DNA of 64,000 bases from positions 2,666,001 to 2,730,000 of the forward strand of contig NZ_VZPV01000001.1 of the NCBI RefSeq assembly GCF_008801405.1, read 5' to 3'. Of the stretch, positions 1 through 8,625 are shown one piece after another (the first letter of the stretch is position 1; every line of letters begins with the position of its first letter). The notes under the pieces were generated by a model. The model ran no database searches, was not told the origin of the DNA, and saw only the letters and a program-made list of their open reading frames with translations. Source of the DNA: Ralstonia insidiosa (GTDB lineage: Bacteria; Pseudomonadota; Gammaproteobacteria; Burkholderiales; Burkholderiaceae). Position numbers and translations under genes: made by a program.

Positions 1-239
1 GGCTTGGCATAGCCGAAGACGAACGCACCCTTGGTGGCGAAATACAGCAGCAGCGGCATCGCAATCGTGCCGATCGGATCAATATGCCGCAGCGGATTGA
101 TACTGATGCGGCCCATGACATAGGCCGTGTCGTCGCCAAAATGCTTGGCGACATAGCCGTGCGCCGCCTCATGCAGCGTGATGGCAAACAGGACGGGGAT
201 CGCGTAAACCGCGATGTTCTGGATCAGTGTGGGGTCCAT
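1..239 (-). CDS. Site-2 protease family protein (peptidase M50), partial
   Basis: N-terminal part of an intramembrane zinc metalloprotease; the rest lies beyond the left edge of the window. The visible 79 residues begin with a hydrophobic helix that carries the zinc-binding HExxH motif (HEAAH, residues 23-27), followed by a second hydrophobic stretch ending in FGYAKP, which is typical of the short M50B proteins without PDZ domain found in many bacteria. These are inner-membrane proteins of mostly unknown substrate. It lies downstream of yciO on the same strand, with about 65 bp between them. The start is the ATG giving MDPTL. Family assignment is firm; substrate unknown. Confidence 0.85.
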   Translation of the reverse strand, partial: MDPTLIQNIAVYAIPVLFAITLHEAAHGYVAKHFGDDTAYVMGRISINPLRHIDPIGTIAMPLLLYFATKGAFVFGYAK

Positions 240-304
240 AGGCGGGCTATTGTAGCAAGCACGCGCGGCGGCACGCCGGCCGCACATACCGCATCGGCAC
301 TTGC

Positions 305-928
305 CTACAAGCCGACGCGGGCCGGATCGCCGCGCCCGAGGCGCACCAGTTCCGGCTCGCCGCTGGTCAAGTCGATCACGGTGGTGGGTTCGGCCGGGGC
401 CGGGCCGCCGTCGATGACGAGTTCCAGCTGCTTTTCCAGCCGCTCGCGGATGGTCTCGGCTTCGTTCAGCGGCGCGTCATCACCGGGCAGTTGCAGCGTG
501 GAGGTGAGTAGCGGCTCACCCAGTTCGGCCATCAGCGCCAGGGGAATCGCGTGTTCCGGCACGCGCAGGCCGATGGTCTTGCGCGAGGGGTGCGAGAGCC
601 GGCGCGGCACCTCCTTGGTCGCTTCGAGCAGAAACACGAATGGGCCCGGCGTGGCTGCCTTCACCACGCGGTACTGCTTGTTGTCAACGCGTGCAAATAT
701 GGCCAGTTCAGAAAGATCCCGGCACATCAGCGCGAGGTGCTGCTTCTCGTCGATGCCGCGCACGCGGCGCAGGCGTTCGACGGCCGACTTGTCGTCCAGA
801 TGACAGGCCAGTGCGTAACAGGAATCGGTGGGCAGTGCGACCAGGCCGCCGGCGCGGATGATCTCCGCTGCCTGGCGAATCAAGCGCCCTTGCGGCGTGG
901 TCGGGTGAATCTGGAAGAACTGAGACAT
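305..928 (-). CDS. yciO: YciO family protein (Sua5/YciO/YrdC fold)
   Basis: A 207-residue protein of the Sua5/YciO/YrdC family. The N-terminus MSQFFQIHPTTPQGRLI, the PTDSCYALAC segment and the TPGPFVFLLEATKEVPRRL segment resemble E. coli YciO much more than the tRNA threonylcarbamoyl-AMP synthase TsaC, so it is better called YciO than TsaC. The reaction YciO performs in the cell is not settled. The start at MSQFF was chosen by similarity to YciO; an in-frame codon 57 bp upstream would add an unlikely tail. It follows rnm by 35 bp on the same strand, the same pairing as yciV(rnm)-yciO in E. coli, so the two are probably co-transcribed. Confidence 0.88.
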   Translation of the reverse strand: MSQFFQIHPTTPQGRLIRQAAEIIRAGGLVALPTDSCYALACHLDDKSAVERLRRVRGIDEKQHLALMCRDLSELAIFARVDNKQYRVVKAATPGPFVFLLEATKEVPRRLSHPSRKTIGLRVPEHAIPLALMAELGEPLLTSTLQLPGDDAPLNEAETIRERLEKQLELVIDGGPAPAEPTTVIDLTSGEPELVRLGRGDPARVGL

Positions 929-963
929 GCGGGGCGCTGGGTAGGATTGGGTGGACGATAGGG

Positions 964-1824
964 TTAAGACATCCACCGGCTCCACACCGGCGTCAGGTTA
1001 TCGGGCAACGGCGGCAGCTCGCCCAGTTCGATGCGGCCTTCGCCGGGGCCATGGAAATCCGAGCCGCGCGAGGCCAACAGGCCGTAGCGGCGCGCCACGT
1101 CGGCGTAGAGCGCGTATTGATCGGGCGTATGGCTGCCGGTGATGACTTCGACGCCCTCACCGCCCAGGTCCTTGAATTCGTCGAACAGCGCGCTGTGCTC
1201 AACCAGCGAGAGCGTGTAGCGGCCCGGATGCGCCATCACGGCGACGCCGCCGGCGCCTTTAATCCAACTGATCGCGTCTGCCAAGCGTGCCCAGCGATGC
1301 GGCACATAACCCGGTTTGCCGTCACCGAGGTAGCGGTCGAACACCTCAGAGATATCGCGGCAATGGCCGTGCTCGACCAGGAAGCGCGCGAAGTGCGTGC
1401 GCGAGACCATGTCCGGGTTGCCGGCGTAGCCCAGCGCGCCCGCATAGGCACCTTCGATGCCCAGCTTGGCGAGCGCTTCGCTCATGTCTTCCGCACGAGC
1501 GCAGCGGCCCGAACGCGTGCGCTCCAGCCCCTGCACCAGCTCGGCGTTGTCCGGGTCGATGCCCAAACCAACGATGTGCAGTGTGCGCCCTGCCCAGGTG
1601 ACGGAAATCTCCACACCCGACAGATACGCCATGCCAAGCGACGTGGCCGCCTCGCGTGCGGCGGCCTGCCCCGCCACTTCATCGTGGTCGGTCAGCGCCC
1701 ACAGCGTCACACCATGTGCAGCGGCGCGCGCAGCCACGTCTTGTGGCGCCAACAGGCCATCCGACACGGTGGAATGACAGTGCAGATCAGCGTTGCGGGC
1801 GGAGGCGGTGGAAATGTTTGGCAT
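964..1824 (-). CDS. rnm: PHP-domain 3',5'-nucleoside bisphosphate phosphatase / RNase AM
   Basis: A 286-residue PHP-domain metal-dependent phosphoesterase. The first PHP motif DLHCH is at residues 13-17 (followed by STVSDG), TDHDEVAG comes about 30 residues later, and further His/Asp ligands are in VMAHPGRY and SDFHGPGEG. Characterised members (E. coli Rnm/TrpH, formerly YciV) hydrolyse the 3'-phosphate of nucleoside 3',5'-bisphosphates and trim rRNA 5' ends. It is the first gene of the rnm-yciO pair and is read away from the FNR-like oxidoreductase gene, with about 160 bp between them. The ATG start gives a short leader before the first motif. Confidence 0.9.
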   Translation of the reverse strand: MPNISTASARNADLHCHSTVSDGLLAPQDVAARAAAHGVTLWALTDHDEVAGQAAAREAATSLGMAYLSGVEISVTWAGRTLHIVGLGIDPDNAELVQGLERTRSGRCARAEDMSEALAKLGIEGAYAGALGYAGNPDMVSRTHFARFLVEHGHCRDISEVFDRYLGDGKPGYVPHRWARLADAISWIKGAGGVAVMAHPGRYTLSLVEHSALFDEFKDLGGEGVEVITGSHTPDQYALYADVARRYGLLASRGSDFHGPGEGRIELGELPPLPDNLTPVWSRWMS

Positions 1825-1985
1825 TCCGTCATTTTACTGCTGCGACGCGGAATCGGGGGCCGCCCGCACCACTCAGCGCGGATCCGGAGAAAACCGGGAA
1901 GACCCGACTGCCCGTGACGGTGTTGGCAGCCGATGGGCCGCCGCACGCTATAGTGGCCGCATTGTTTCGTTCTCTTCGCTTTGCC

Positions 1986-3065
1986 ATGACAAGCCCAGCC
2001 ATCCTCCCCGCCAATACCGCTCAGCCAGTCGAACAGCGCGTCGACGTGCTCGTGGTGGGCGCCGGGCCGGTTGGCCTGTTCGCGGCGTTCCAGGCAGGCG
2101 TGCTGGGGCTGTCGTGCGTGCTGGTGGATGCGCTGGACCGCCCAGGCGGCCAGTGCACCGAGCTGTATCCGGAAAAACCGATCTACGACATCCCTGCGCT
2201 GGTGTCGTGCACCGCGCAGGAACTCGTCGACCGTCTGTTGGCACAGTGCGCGCCGTTCGGCTACCCCATCCTGTGTGGCCGGCGGGCTGAAACGGTGGAG
2301 ACCATCGAAGGCGAGCACGGCCAGCGATTCCACGTCACCACCAGTGCCGGTGACGTATTCGACTGTGCGGCCGTGCTCATTACGGCTGGCAATGGCGCCT
2401 TTGCCCCGCAACGCGTGTCCCTGCCCGAGGCTGCGGCGCTCGAAGGTCGTCACGTGCACTACGCCGTGCGCGACACCGCGCGCTTCGCCGGCAAGCGGGT
2501 CGTGATTGCCGGCGGCGGGGATTCGGCGCTCGACTGGGCACTGGCGCTGCGCAAGACTGCTGCGCGCGTCACGCTCGTGCACCGGCGTGAGGGCTTCCGC
2601 GCCGCGGATGCCTCCGTTGCCGAGATGCGCGCCGCCGTTGCCGCTGGCGAAATGGACTTCGTGCTCGGCATGCTCTCGCGACTGGACAGCACGCCAGATG
2701 GCACGCTTACCGGCGTCGCCATCCGTGGACGCGAGGGTGAAGTCACCCTGCCTTGCGATGAGTTGATCGCACTGTATGGGCTGGTTTCCGAGCCCGGCCC
2801 AATCGCCAACTGGGGCGTGGAAATGCGCGCGGGTCGCATTGCGGTGGAAACCACGGCGTACGAAACGTCGCGCCCCGGCATTTTTGCCGCGGGCGACATC
2901 GCGCTGTATCCGAACAAGCAGAAGCTGATCCTCTCGGGCTTCCACGAGGTGGCGATGGCGTTGCGCCGCGCATACCGCTACGCCAATCCGGACAAGGCGC
3001 TGGTACATACCCATTCGAGCAACGACGCAGGGCTGCAGACGAAGCTGCATGTGGCGGCGGGTTGA
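1986..3065 (+). CDS. NAD(P)/FAD-dependent oxidoreductase, ferredoxin/flavodoxin-NADP+ reductase (thioredoxin-reductase-like)
   Basis: A 359-residue flavoprotein. It has the FAD-binding dinucleotide fold near residue 25 (VVGAGPVG), the segment PGGQCTELYPEKPIYDIPA typical of thioredoxin-reductase-like ferredoxin/flavodoxin-NADP+ reductases (the Bacillus YumC type), a second fold for NADP (VVIAGGGDSALDWA) and the C-terminal FAD motif GIFAAGDIALYPNKQ. No CxxC redox pair is visible, which argues against a true thioredoxin reductase. It probably moves electrons between NADPH and ferredoxin or flavodoxin. The start is the ATG before TSPAILP; a TATAGT hexamer about 35 bp upstream may be its -10. The next gene begins directly after its stop codon. 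Confidence 0.88.
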   Translation: MTSPAILPANTAQPVEQRVDVLVVGAGPVGLFAAFQAGVLGLSCVLVDALDRPGGQCTELYPEKPIYDIPALVSCTAQELVDRLLAQCAPFGYPILCGRRAETVETIEGEHGQRFHVTTSAGDVFDCAAVLITAGNGAFAPQRVSLPEAAALEGRHVHYAVRDTARFAGKRVVIAGGGDSALDWALALRKTAARVTLVHRREGFRAADASVAEMRAAVAAGEMDFVLGMLSRLDSTPDGTLTGVAIRGREGEVTLPCDELIALYGLVSEPGPIANWGVEMRAGRIAVETTAYETSRPGIFAAGDIALYPNKQKLILSGFHEVAMALRRAYRYANPDKALVHTHSSNDAGLQTKLHVAAG

Positions 3066-4190
3066 ATGACCGCGCGCCCACGTGAAGTGCATGTCGTCGT
3101 CATCGGCGGTTACGGCTTTTTCGGGCAGCGGCTGGTCGAGCGCCTATCCGTCCACGCATCGCTGACGGTAACGATTGCTGGGCGGTCATTGGCACAGGCA
3201 CAGGCCCTGGCCGATGCGTTGCAGCCAAAGGCGCGCGCCACACTGCGCGCTGCAGCTATTGACATCCACGCGCCCGACTTCGACCGACATCTGCAAACCC
3301 TGTCACCCGACCTGTTGATCCACACGGGTGGGCCGTTTCAAGGGCAGGACTACCGCGTGGCGCGCTCGTGCATTGCTGCAGGCCTGCACTACATCGACCT
3401 GGCCGACGGCCGTGCCTTCGTGCAGAACATCACGACGCTGAACGACGCCGCCACACAGGCTGGTGTACTCGTTGTCAGCGGGGCCAGCTCGGTACCGGCG
3501 CTGTCCGGCGCGGCGGTTGACCACCTGACACGCGACATGGCATCGGTGCGCTCCATCGACATCGGCATCAGCCCGGGCAATCGCACCGAGCGTGGACTGT
3601 CGACAATCCAGGCAATCCTGACGTATTGCGGCAAGCCGCTGCCGTCTGCGGGCGAGCCGGTCTTCGGCTGGAGCGGCACGTGGCGCCACACGTATCCCGC
3701 GCCGGTAGGTGAACGGCTGATGTCGCCGTGCGATGTGCCGGACCTGGCGCTGTTTCCGCAGCGGTATGCGGGCACGCCGCGGGTTCGCTTTGGTGCCGGG
3801 CTGGAGCTGCGCTTCCTCCATCGCGGCATGAACCTGATGGCCGCACTCGTGCGGGCTGGCATCATCAAAGATTGGTCGCGACACACGCGCTGGCTGAAAG
3901 CCGCGTCCGACTGGTTCCTGCACTGGGGCTCCGATGTGGGCGGCATGCATCTGCGTGTCGAAGGTCTGGATGCCGACGGCACTTTGCGCTCGCGCCTGTG
4001 GCACTTGCTGGCCATTCGCGGCGACGGCCCTTACGTGCCCACACTCGCCGCCGCGGCGCTGGTCCGCCGGCTCCTCGAAGGCGCGCTGCCACAGCGCGGA
4101 GCGATGCCGTGCGTCGGGCTGCTGACGCTGAACGACTTCGTGCGCGAAACCGACGGCCTGGCGATCACGATGCAGGAGGCGCGCGCATGA
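3066..4190 (+). CDS. Saccharopine dehydrogenase family NAD(P)-binding protein
   Basis: A 374-residue protein with an N-terminal Rossmann fold (GGYGFFGQRL, residues 14-23) and the layout of the saccharopine dehydrogenase/trans-acting enoyl reductase-like family, including SGASSVPALSGAAVD near residue 140. True lysine-pathway function is unlikely in this setting. The start codon follows the stop of the oxidoreductase gene with no gap, and the stop overlaps the DUF4166 start (ATGA). DUF4166 is often found fused to, or next to, this family, so the two proteins probably act together. Substrate not known. Confidence 0.8.
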   Translation: MTARPREVHVVVIGGYGFFGQRLVERLSVHASLTVTIAGRSLAQAQALADALQPKARATLRAAAIDIHAPDFDRHLQTLSPDLLIHTGGPFQGQDYRVARSCIAAGLHYIDLADGRAFVQNITTLNDAATQAGVLVVSGASSVPALSGAAVDHLTRDMASVRSIDIGISPGNRTERGLSTIQAILTYCGKPLPSAGEPVFGWSGTWRHTYPAPVGERLMSPCDVPDLALFPQRYAGTPRVRFGAGLELRFLHRGMNLMAALVRAGIIKDWSRHTRWLKAASDWFLHWGSDVGGMHLRVEGLDADGTLRSRLWHLLAIRGDGPYVPTLAAAALVRRLLEGALPQRGAMPCVGLLTLNDFVRETDGLAITMQEARA

Positions 4191-4729
4191 CCGCCTCGCT
4201 CTACGAAACGGTGCTCGGCACACAGTACGCGCAGCTTGCGCCCGCCGTGCAGACCTTTCACCGGATGGCAGGGCTGGCGACGCTGCGCGGTGAGGTCGAG
4301 ACGGAACCGCCTGCCACCCGCATGGCGCGCTGGCTCGCCTGGTGCATCCGCACGCCACGCACGCCGACGCGCGGCCCAATCCGTTTCACACTCGAAGCCA
4401 CCGCAGCCGAGGAAACCTGGACGCGCCATTTCCCGCGCCAGACGATGCGTTCCACGCTGTCGCTGCACCAGGGGTGCATCATGGAGCGGCTCGGCGCAGT
4501 CCGCCTGTTCTTTGCGCTGGAAGCGGAGCACGGCATGCTGCGGATGCGCCTGGAAGGCTTGCGCTTCCTCGGCATCCCGTGCCCTGCGTGGCTGCGGCCT
4601 GCCGTCGTGGCCGAAGAAACCGGCGATGGCAACCGCTTCCACTTCAACGTACGCGCCAGTGTGCCGCTGCTCGGCGTGGTTGCTGCGTACCGCGGTTACC
4701 TGGATCTGACGACGACGGAGCCCGCATGA
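4187..4729 (+). CDS. DUF4166 domain-containing protein
   Basis: A 180-residue protein that fits DUF4166 across its length: YETVLGTQYAQLAPAVQTFH at the N-terminus, the central FTLEATAAEETWTRHFP, and the C-terminal RFHFNVRASVPLLGVVAAYRGYLD. No catalytic motif is recognisable and there is no signal peptide. Its start overlaps the saccharopine-dehydrogenase-like gene by 4 bp and its stop overlaps the DCC gene by 4 bp, so translation of the three is likely coupled. DUF4166 commonly occurs as the C-terminal domain of saccharopine-dehydrogenase-like proteins, so this may be a split version of that fusion. Function unknown. Confidence 0.8.
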   Translation: MTASLYETVLGTQYAQLAPAVQTFHRMAGLATLRGEVETEPPATRMARWLAWCIRTPRTPTRGPIRFTLEATAAEETWTRHFPRQTMRSTLSLHQGCIMERLGAVRLFFALEAEHGMLRMRLEGLRFLGIPCPAWLRPAVVAEETGDGNRFHFNVRASVPLLGVVAAYRGYLDLTTTEPA

Positions 4730-5115
4730 TCGTCGTCTATGACGCGCACTGCCTGCTGTGCAGCGGCTTCACACAATTCCTGCTGCGACACGATCGACAA
4801 GGCGTGCTGCGCTTTGCATCGATGCAGGGCGCAACCGGGCGGCAACTGCTCGCGCAGGCCGGCGTCGATCCGGACGACGTTGATACGGTGCTCTTCGTAC
4901 GCGATGGCCATGCATGGCGCGAAAGCGCCGCCGTGCTGCGCATCCTGCATGTGCTCGGCTGGCCGTGGCGGCTGGCGTGGATCGGCTGGCTGATGCCGGT
5001 GCCGCTGCGTGACGCGCTCTACCGCTGCGTCGCGCGCAACCGCTATCGGTGGTTCGGACGTTCGGATACCTGCATCCTGCCGCCGCCCGGCGCAGCGCAG
5101 CGGTTTCTCGACTGA
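4726..5115 (+). CDS. DCC family thiol-disulfide oxidoreductase (DUF393)
   Basis: A 129-residue thioredoxin-like protein with the DUF393 N-terminal motif in the form YDAHCLLCSG (residues 5-14), which carries the CxxC pair Cys9 and Cys12. Most family members read DGxCxxC; here the Gly is Ala. The C-terminal part RCVARNRYRWFGRSDTC is also typical. It overlaps DUF4166 by 4 bp and is the last gene of a four-gene operon that starts with an NADPH-linked flavoprotein, suggesting a redox role. Its 3' end lies only 12 bp from the convergent alpha/beta hydrolase gene. No substrate is known. Confidence 0.82.
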   Translation: MIVVYDAHCLLCSGFTQFLLRHDRQGVLRFASMQGATGRQLLAQAGVDPDDVDTVLFVRDGHAWRESAAVLRILHVLGWPWRLAWIGWLMPVPLRDALYRCVARNRYRWFGRSDTCILPPPGAAQRFLD

Positions 5116-5127
5116 GGCCAGCGCGGG

Positions 5128-6057
5128 TCAGGCGTGCTGGCAGAATTCCTCGATCAGCGCGGCCACCTGTTCGGGCTGATCGTGATGCAGCATGTGTCCC
5201 GCATCTGCGATCAGCACTTCGCGAAAATCAGGAAACGCCGCAAAGCGCGTCTTGAACTCAGGCAATGGCATCTCGCCCGCAATCGCCTTGAGCGTCGGCG
5301 AGTCGACCGCCTCGATGTGCAGCACAGGCGCGGTCACGCGGCGCCAGACTTCCATCACTTCGTCCAGGCGATAGAGCTGCGGGTTGATGATCTTGTGCGC
5401 AGGATCGCCCAGGATTTCCCAGCGGCCGTCAGCGCCTTGATGCGACCAATGCTGCGCGAGAAATGCGGCCTTGTCGGCCGGCAGGCGCGGGTTAGTCTTC
5501 TGAAGGCGTGCGGCAACGTCCTCGACGGTGGCGTAGGTGTTCAGGCGCGGCTTGTCCTTGAGCTCATCCAGCCAGCGCGCATACCGGCGCGGCGCCTGCG
5601 AGGCCTTGGAGGCCGTCATACCGAAGCCCTCCAGATCGACCACGCGGCGCACGCGCTCGGGCCGGATGCCGGCGTACAGGCACACCACGTTGGCGCCCAG
5701 GCTGTGGCCGACCAGCATCACCTGTCCTTCCGGCTGGTAGTGATCGACGATAGCTTCCAGATCGGCCACGTAATCGGCAAACCAATAGCTCTCGACGCCG
5801 GGGGCGTCCGTCGGACGGGCCGACTCGCCGTAGCCGCGCCAATCCGGCGCCACGATGTGCCAGCGCTCGCGCAGCGCATCCACCAGAAACTGGAACGACG
5901 CCGACACATCCATCCAGCCGTGGAACAGGAACAGGATGGGCGCACCTGGCTCGCCCCATTCGCGCACGTGATAGCGCAGGCCGCGTACATCAAGGTAGGT
6001 CGAGCGGGAGGCTTGGCGCGTGGCCGGCGGCGTGGTCGAGTTCATGGTTTCCGTCAT
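5128..6057 (-). CDS. Alpha/beta hydrolase
   Basis: A 309-residue alpha/beta-hydrolase-fold enzyme. Visible elements are the oxyanion region LFHGWMD (about residues 44-50), the nucleophile elbow VGHSLGA with Ser119, and a C-terminal catalytic His in DAGHMLHHDQPEQV. No signal peptide is seen, so it is probably cytoplasmic. A second in-frame ATG (MNSTTPP) lies 12 bp downstream and could be the real start. The gene stands alone and converges with the DCC operon. A perfect 12-bp palindrome 17 bp upstream looks like a TetR-type operator. Substrate cannot be told from sequence. Confidence 0.85.
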   Translation of the reverse strand: MTETMNSTTPPATRQASRSTYLDVRGLRYHVREWGEPGAPILFLFHGWMDVSASFQFLVDALRERWHIVAPDWRGYGESARPTDAPGVESYWFADYVADLEAIVDHYQPEGQVMLVGHSLGANVVCLYAGIRPERVRRVVDLEGFGMTASKASQAPRRYARWLDELKDKPRLNTYATVEDVAARLQKTNPRLPADKAAFLAQHWSHQGADGRWEILGDPAHKIINPQLYRLDEVMEVWRRVTAPVLHIEAVDSPTLKAIAGEMPLPEFKTRFAAFPDFREVLIADAGHMLHHDQPEQVAALIEEFCQHA

Positions 6058-6074
6058 CGAATCAGCAAATAATC

Positions 6075-6086
6075 GAACGATCGTTC
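6075..6086. promoter_or_regulatory. 12-bp perfect palindrome upstream of the alpha/beta hydrolase, TetR-type operator candidate
   Basis: GAACGATCGTTC is a perfect palindrome followed by a T-rich stretch. Its core AACGATCGTT resembles operators of TetR-family repressors. It sits immediately before the alpha/beta hydrolase start, where bound repressor would block transcription. No TetR gene is in this window, so the regulator would act from elsewhere. Only the symmetry and position are observed. Confidence 0.45.
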
Positions 6087-6129
6087 TTTTTCCGATGATT
6101 ATAGCGACGACTGCCCGACCGCGCGCCGC

Positions 6130-6999
6130 TTAGAACAAGGCTTCCAGCGCGGCGATTTCGTCATCGTCGAAACCAGCCTGGCGGCGCGCATCGAGGTTGA
6201 ACGGCCCGCGCAGGCGCGGTGCGCCGTACTGCTCGGCCAGCTGGCGATACGTCGGCAGCGGATCAAGCCCCGCGCGCTCGCACAGGTAGCGATACCAGCG
6301 GTTGCCCACGGCCACGTGGCCAATCTCGTCGCGCAGGATGATGTCGAGGATGCCGGCGGCGGCCATGTCGCCCGCCTGCGCCAGCTTCGCGCGGATCGGC
6401 GGCGACGCATCGAGCCCGCGTGCCTCCAGCGTGCGTGGCACCAGCGCCATGCGCGCGAGGGGGTCGGCAGCGGTCTTTTCGGTCATCTGCCACAGGCCGT
6501 CGTGGGCGGGGTGATCGCCATACCGGCAATCCAGCGTGGCCAGATGCGCCGACAGCAGCGAGAAATGTGTCGCCTCTTCTGCGGCCACGCGCATCCAGTC
6601 CTGGTAAAAAGCGACCGGCATGCCGGCGAAGCGCCACACGGCGTCGAGCGCGAGGTTGATGGCGTTGAATTCGATGTGCGCCAGCGCATGCAGCAACGCA
6701 GCACGTCCACGCGGCGTATCGATCGCACGGCGGCGCGGCACATTGGCGGGCGGCACAAGAACCGGCGCATCAGGCCGGCCAGGGATACCCGTGGCCGGCG
6801 CGGCAATCACCTCGTCGGCGCCCCAGGCGGCGCCTTCGGCACGTTGCGCGCGCTCGCCAAGGCGCAAGGTGGCGTCCACTTTGCTGGCGGGATCGGTGAG
6901 GCACAACGCGACCAGGGCGGCGTGGCGCAAGCTGTCTGCAGGCGACTGGGCGGGGGACTGAGCAAGGTTCATCAGCGTACAATTCGGGCTTTCCGCCAT
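6130..6999 (-). CDS. DUF455 family ferritin-like protein
   Basis: A protein of about 289 residues that fits the DUF455 ferritin-like family. Helical segments carry the expected acidic/His ligands: HIEFNAINLALDAVWRF, AAEEATHFSLLSAHL and LDIILRDEIGHVAVGNRWY, matching a four-helix di-iron scaffold. The role of the family is unknown. The start is uncertain: ATG at 6999 (MAESPNC) or at 6972 (MNLAQSP) are both possible and neither has a clear ribosome-binding site. The gene is divergent from the gamma carbonic anhydrase gene. Confidence 0.82.
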   Translation of the reverse strand: MAESPNCTLMNLAQSPAQSPADSLRHAALVALCLTDPASKVDATLRLGERAQRAEGAAWGADEVIAAPATGIPGRPDAPVLVPPANVPRRRAIDTPRGRAALLHALAHIEFNAINLALDAVWRFAGMPVAFYQDWMRVAAEEATHFSLLSAHLATLDCRYGDHPAHDGLWQMTEKTAADPLARMALVPRTLEARGLDASPPIRAKLAQAGDMAAAGILDIILRDEIGHVAVGNRWYRYLCERAGLDPLPTYRQLAEQYGAPRLRGPFNLDARRQAGFDDDEIAALEALF

Positions 7000-7087
7000 T
7001 TTAATTCGACGTGTCGGGCCCGCCTCGCCGGCAGGCTTGAAGACGCGCGCAATTTCCCCATTTAGATAGATTCTGGAGACCGATCGC

Positions 7088-7615
7088 ATGGCCCTCTACC
7101 AACTCGGCGACGTTGCCCCGACCATTGACGAAAACGCCTACGTGGCCCCCGAAGCGACCGTCATCGGCCGCGTGGAGCTCAAGGCACGCGCAAGCGTCTG
7201 GCCCGGCGCCGTCATCCGCGGCGACAACGAACCGATCACCGTGGGCGAGGCCAGCAACGTGCAGGAAGGCTCGGTGCTGCACACCGACCCGGGCTGCCCG
7301 CTGAACATCGGCGACCGCGTGACGATCGGCCACCAGGCCATGCTGCACGGCTGCACCATCGGCGAAGGCTCGCTGATCGGCATCCAGGCGGTGGTGCTCA
7401 ATCGCGCGGTGATCGGCAAGAACTGCCTGGTGGGTGCGGGTGCGATCGTCACCGAAGGCAAGGTCTTCGAAGACGGCACGCTGATCCTGGGCGCACCCGC
7501 CAAGGCCGTGCGCAAACTGACGGAAGACGACATCGCCAAGATGCACCTGAACACCGAGACATATGCGGTGCGCCAGGCGATGTACAAGCAGCAACTGAAA
7601 CGGATTGATGGATGA
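7088..7615 (+). CDS. Gamma carbonic anhydrase family protein (left-handed beta-helix)
   Basis: A 175-residue hexapeptide-repeat protein of the gamma carbonic anhydrase family (YrdA/PaaY-like). The repeat pattern runs from VAPEATVIGRVELKARASV to SLIGIQAVVLNRAVIG, and candidate zinc-binding histidines lie in VLHTDPG and IGHQAMLHGC. Such proteins form trimers with zinc at the subunit interface; many YrdA-like members show little carbonic anhydrase activity, so the reaction here is not certain. Its stop overlaps the hslO start (ATGA), making the two an operon. Confidence 0.88.
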   Translation: MALYQLGDVAPTIDENAYVAPEATVIGRVELKARASVWPGAVIRGDNEPITVGEASNVQEGSVLHTDPGCPLNIGDRVTIGHQAMLHGCTIGEGSLIGIQAVVLNRAVIGKNCLVGAGAIVTEGKVFEDGTLILGAPAKAVRKLTEDDIAKMHLNTETYAVRQAMYKQQLKRIDG

Positions 7616-8625
7616 CTGACGAGCTGAAGAAATTTGTATTTGACGCCGCGCCGGTACGCGGTGAACTGGTGCGCCTGGAAAGCACCTGGCAGGAGATTCT
7701 GCGCCGCCGCCGCTACCCCGCCCCGGTCAGCACGCTGCTGGGCGAAATGATGGCTGCGGCCGCACTGCTGTCGGCCAACCTGAAGTTCAACGGCGCGCTG
7801 GTCATGCAGTTGCACGGCGATGGTCCGGTGCGCATGCTGGTGGTGGAGTGCAACTCTGACCTGTCGATGCGCGCGACCGCCAAGATTGCCGAAGGCGCCG
7901 AGATTGCCGACGACGCCACGCTGGCCTCGATGGTCAACGTGCACGGCCGTGGCCGCTTCGCCATCACGCTCGATCCGCACGACAAGTTGCCGGGCCAGCA
8001 GCCCTACCAAGGCATCGTGCCGCTGTCGGACGAAACCGGACCGCTGACCAGCATGACCGAGGTGCTTGAGCAGTACATGCAGGCCTCCGAGCAGCTCGAC
8101 ACGCGCCTCTGGCTGGCTGCCGACAACAAGGTTGCCTCGGGCATGCTGCTGCAGCGCCTGCCCTCGTACGGCGGCACCATGGAAGGCCGCCCCGATCGCG
8201 AGCCCGCACAGGTGGGTGAGACAGGTCAGCCGCTGCACAAGGACGTGCAGGAGCAGGACCTCGATACGTGGGAACGCGTCTGCCAGCTCGGCAAGACGCT
8301 GCGCCGCGAAGAACTGCTCGAAGAGTCGATCGACACGCTCATCAAGCGCCTGTACTGGGAAGAGATGGAAGCTGCCGGCATCCGCATGTTCGAGCCGCTG
8401 GCGCCGCACTTCCGCTGCTCGTGCTCGCGCCTGCGCGTGGGCGCCATGCTGCGCACGCTCGGCCAGCCGGAGATCGAAGGCATCCTGGAAGAGCAAGGCA
8501 AGGTGGAAATCGACTGCGAGTTCTGCGGCCAGCACTACAGCTTTGACGCTGTCGATTGTGCGCAGCTCTTCGCGCAGGAGACCGTCGTACAGGCTGTTCA
8601 AGGTGCGTCCGGCCAACGCCATTGA
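7612..8625 (+). CDS. hslO: Redox-regulated molecular chaperone Hsp33
   Basis: A 337-residue Hsp33. The N-terminal substrate-binding domain starts KKFVFDAAPVRGELVRL, and the C-terminal zinc switch is intact: CSC (Cys269, Cys271) and CEFC (Cys302, Cys305), giving CxC-x30-CxxC. Under oxidative stress the cysteines lose zinc and form disulfides, which activates the holdase. It is somewhat longer than the roughly 290 residues usual for the family; the extra length is in the linker around residues 190-215. It overlaps the carbonic anhydrase gene by 4 bp. Confidence 0.95.
   Translation: MTDELKKFVFDAAPVRGELVRLESTWQEILRRRRYPAPVSTLLGEMMAAAALLSANLKFNGALVMQLHGDGPVRMLVVECNSDLSMRATAKIAEGAEIADDATLASMVNVHGRGRFAITLDPHDKLPGQQPYQGIVPLSDETGPLTSMTEVLEQYMQASEQLDTRLWLAADNKVASGMLLQRLPSYGGTMEGRPDREPAQVGETGQPLHKDVQEQDLDTWERVCQLGKTLRREELLEESIDTLIKRLYWEEMEAAGIRMFEPLAPHFRCSCSRLRVGAMLRTLGQPEIEGILEEQGKVEIDCEFCGQHYSFDAVDCAQLFAQETVVQAVQGASGQRH

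Noticed and set aside
1707..3092. A 461-codon open frame on the minus strand, opposite the FNR-like gene
   Set aside because: It overlaps two clearly identified genes and has the composition of a reverse-strand artefact.
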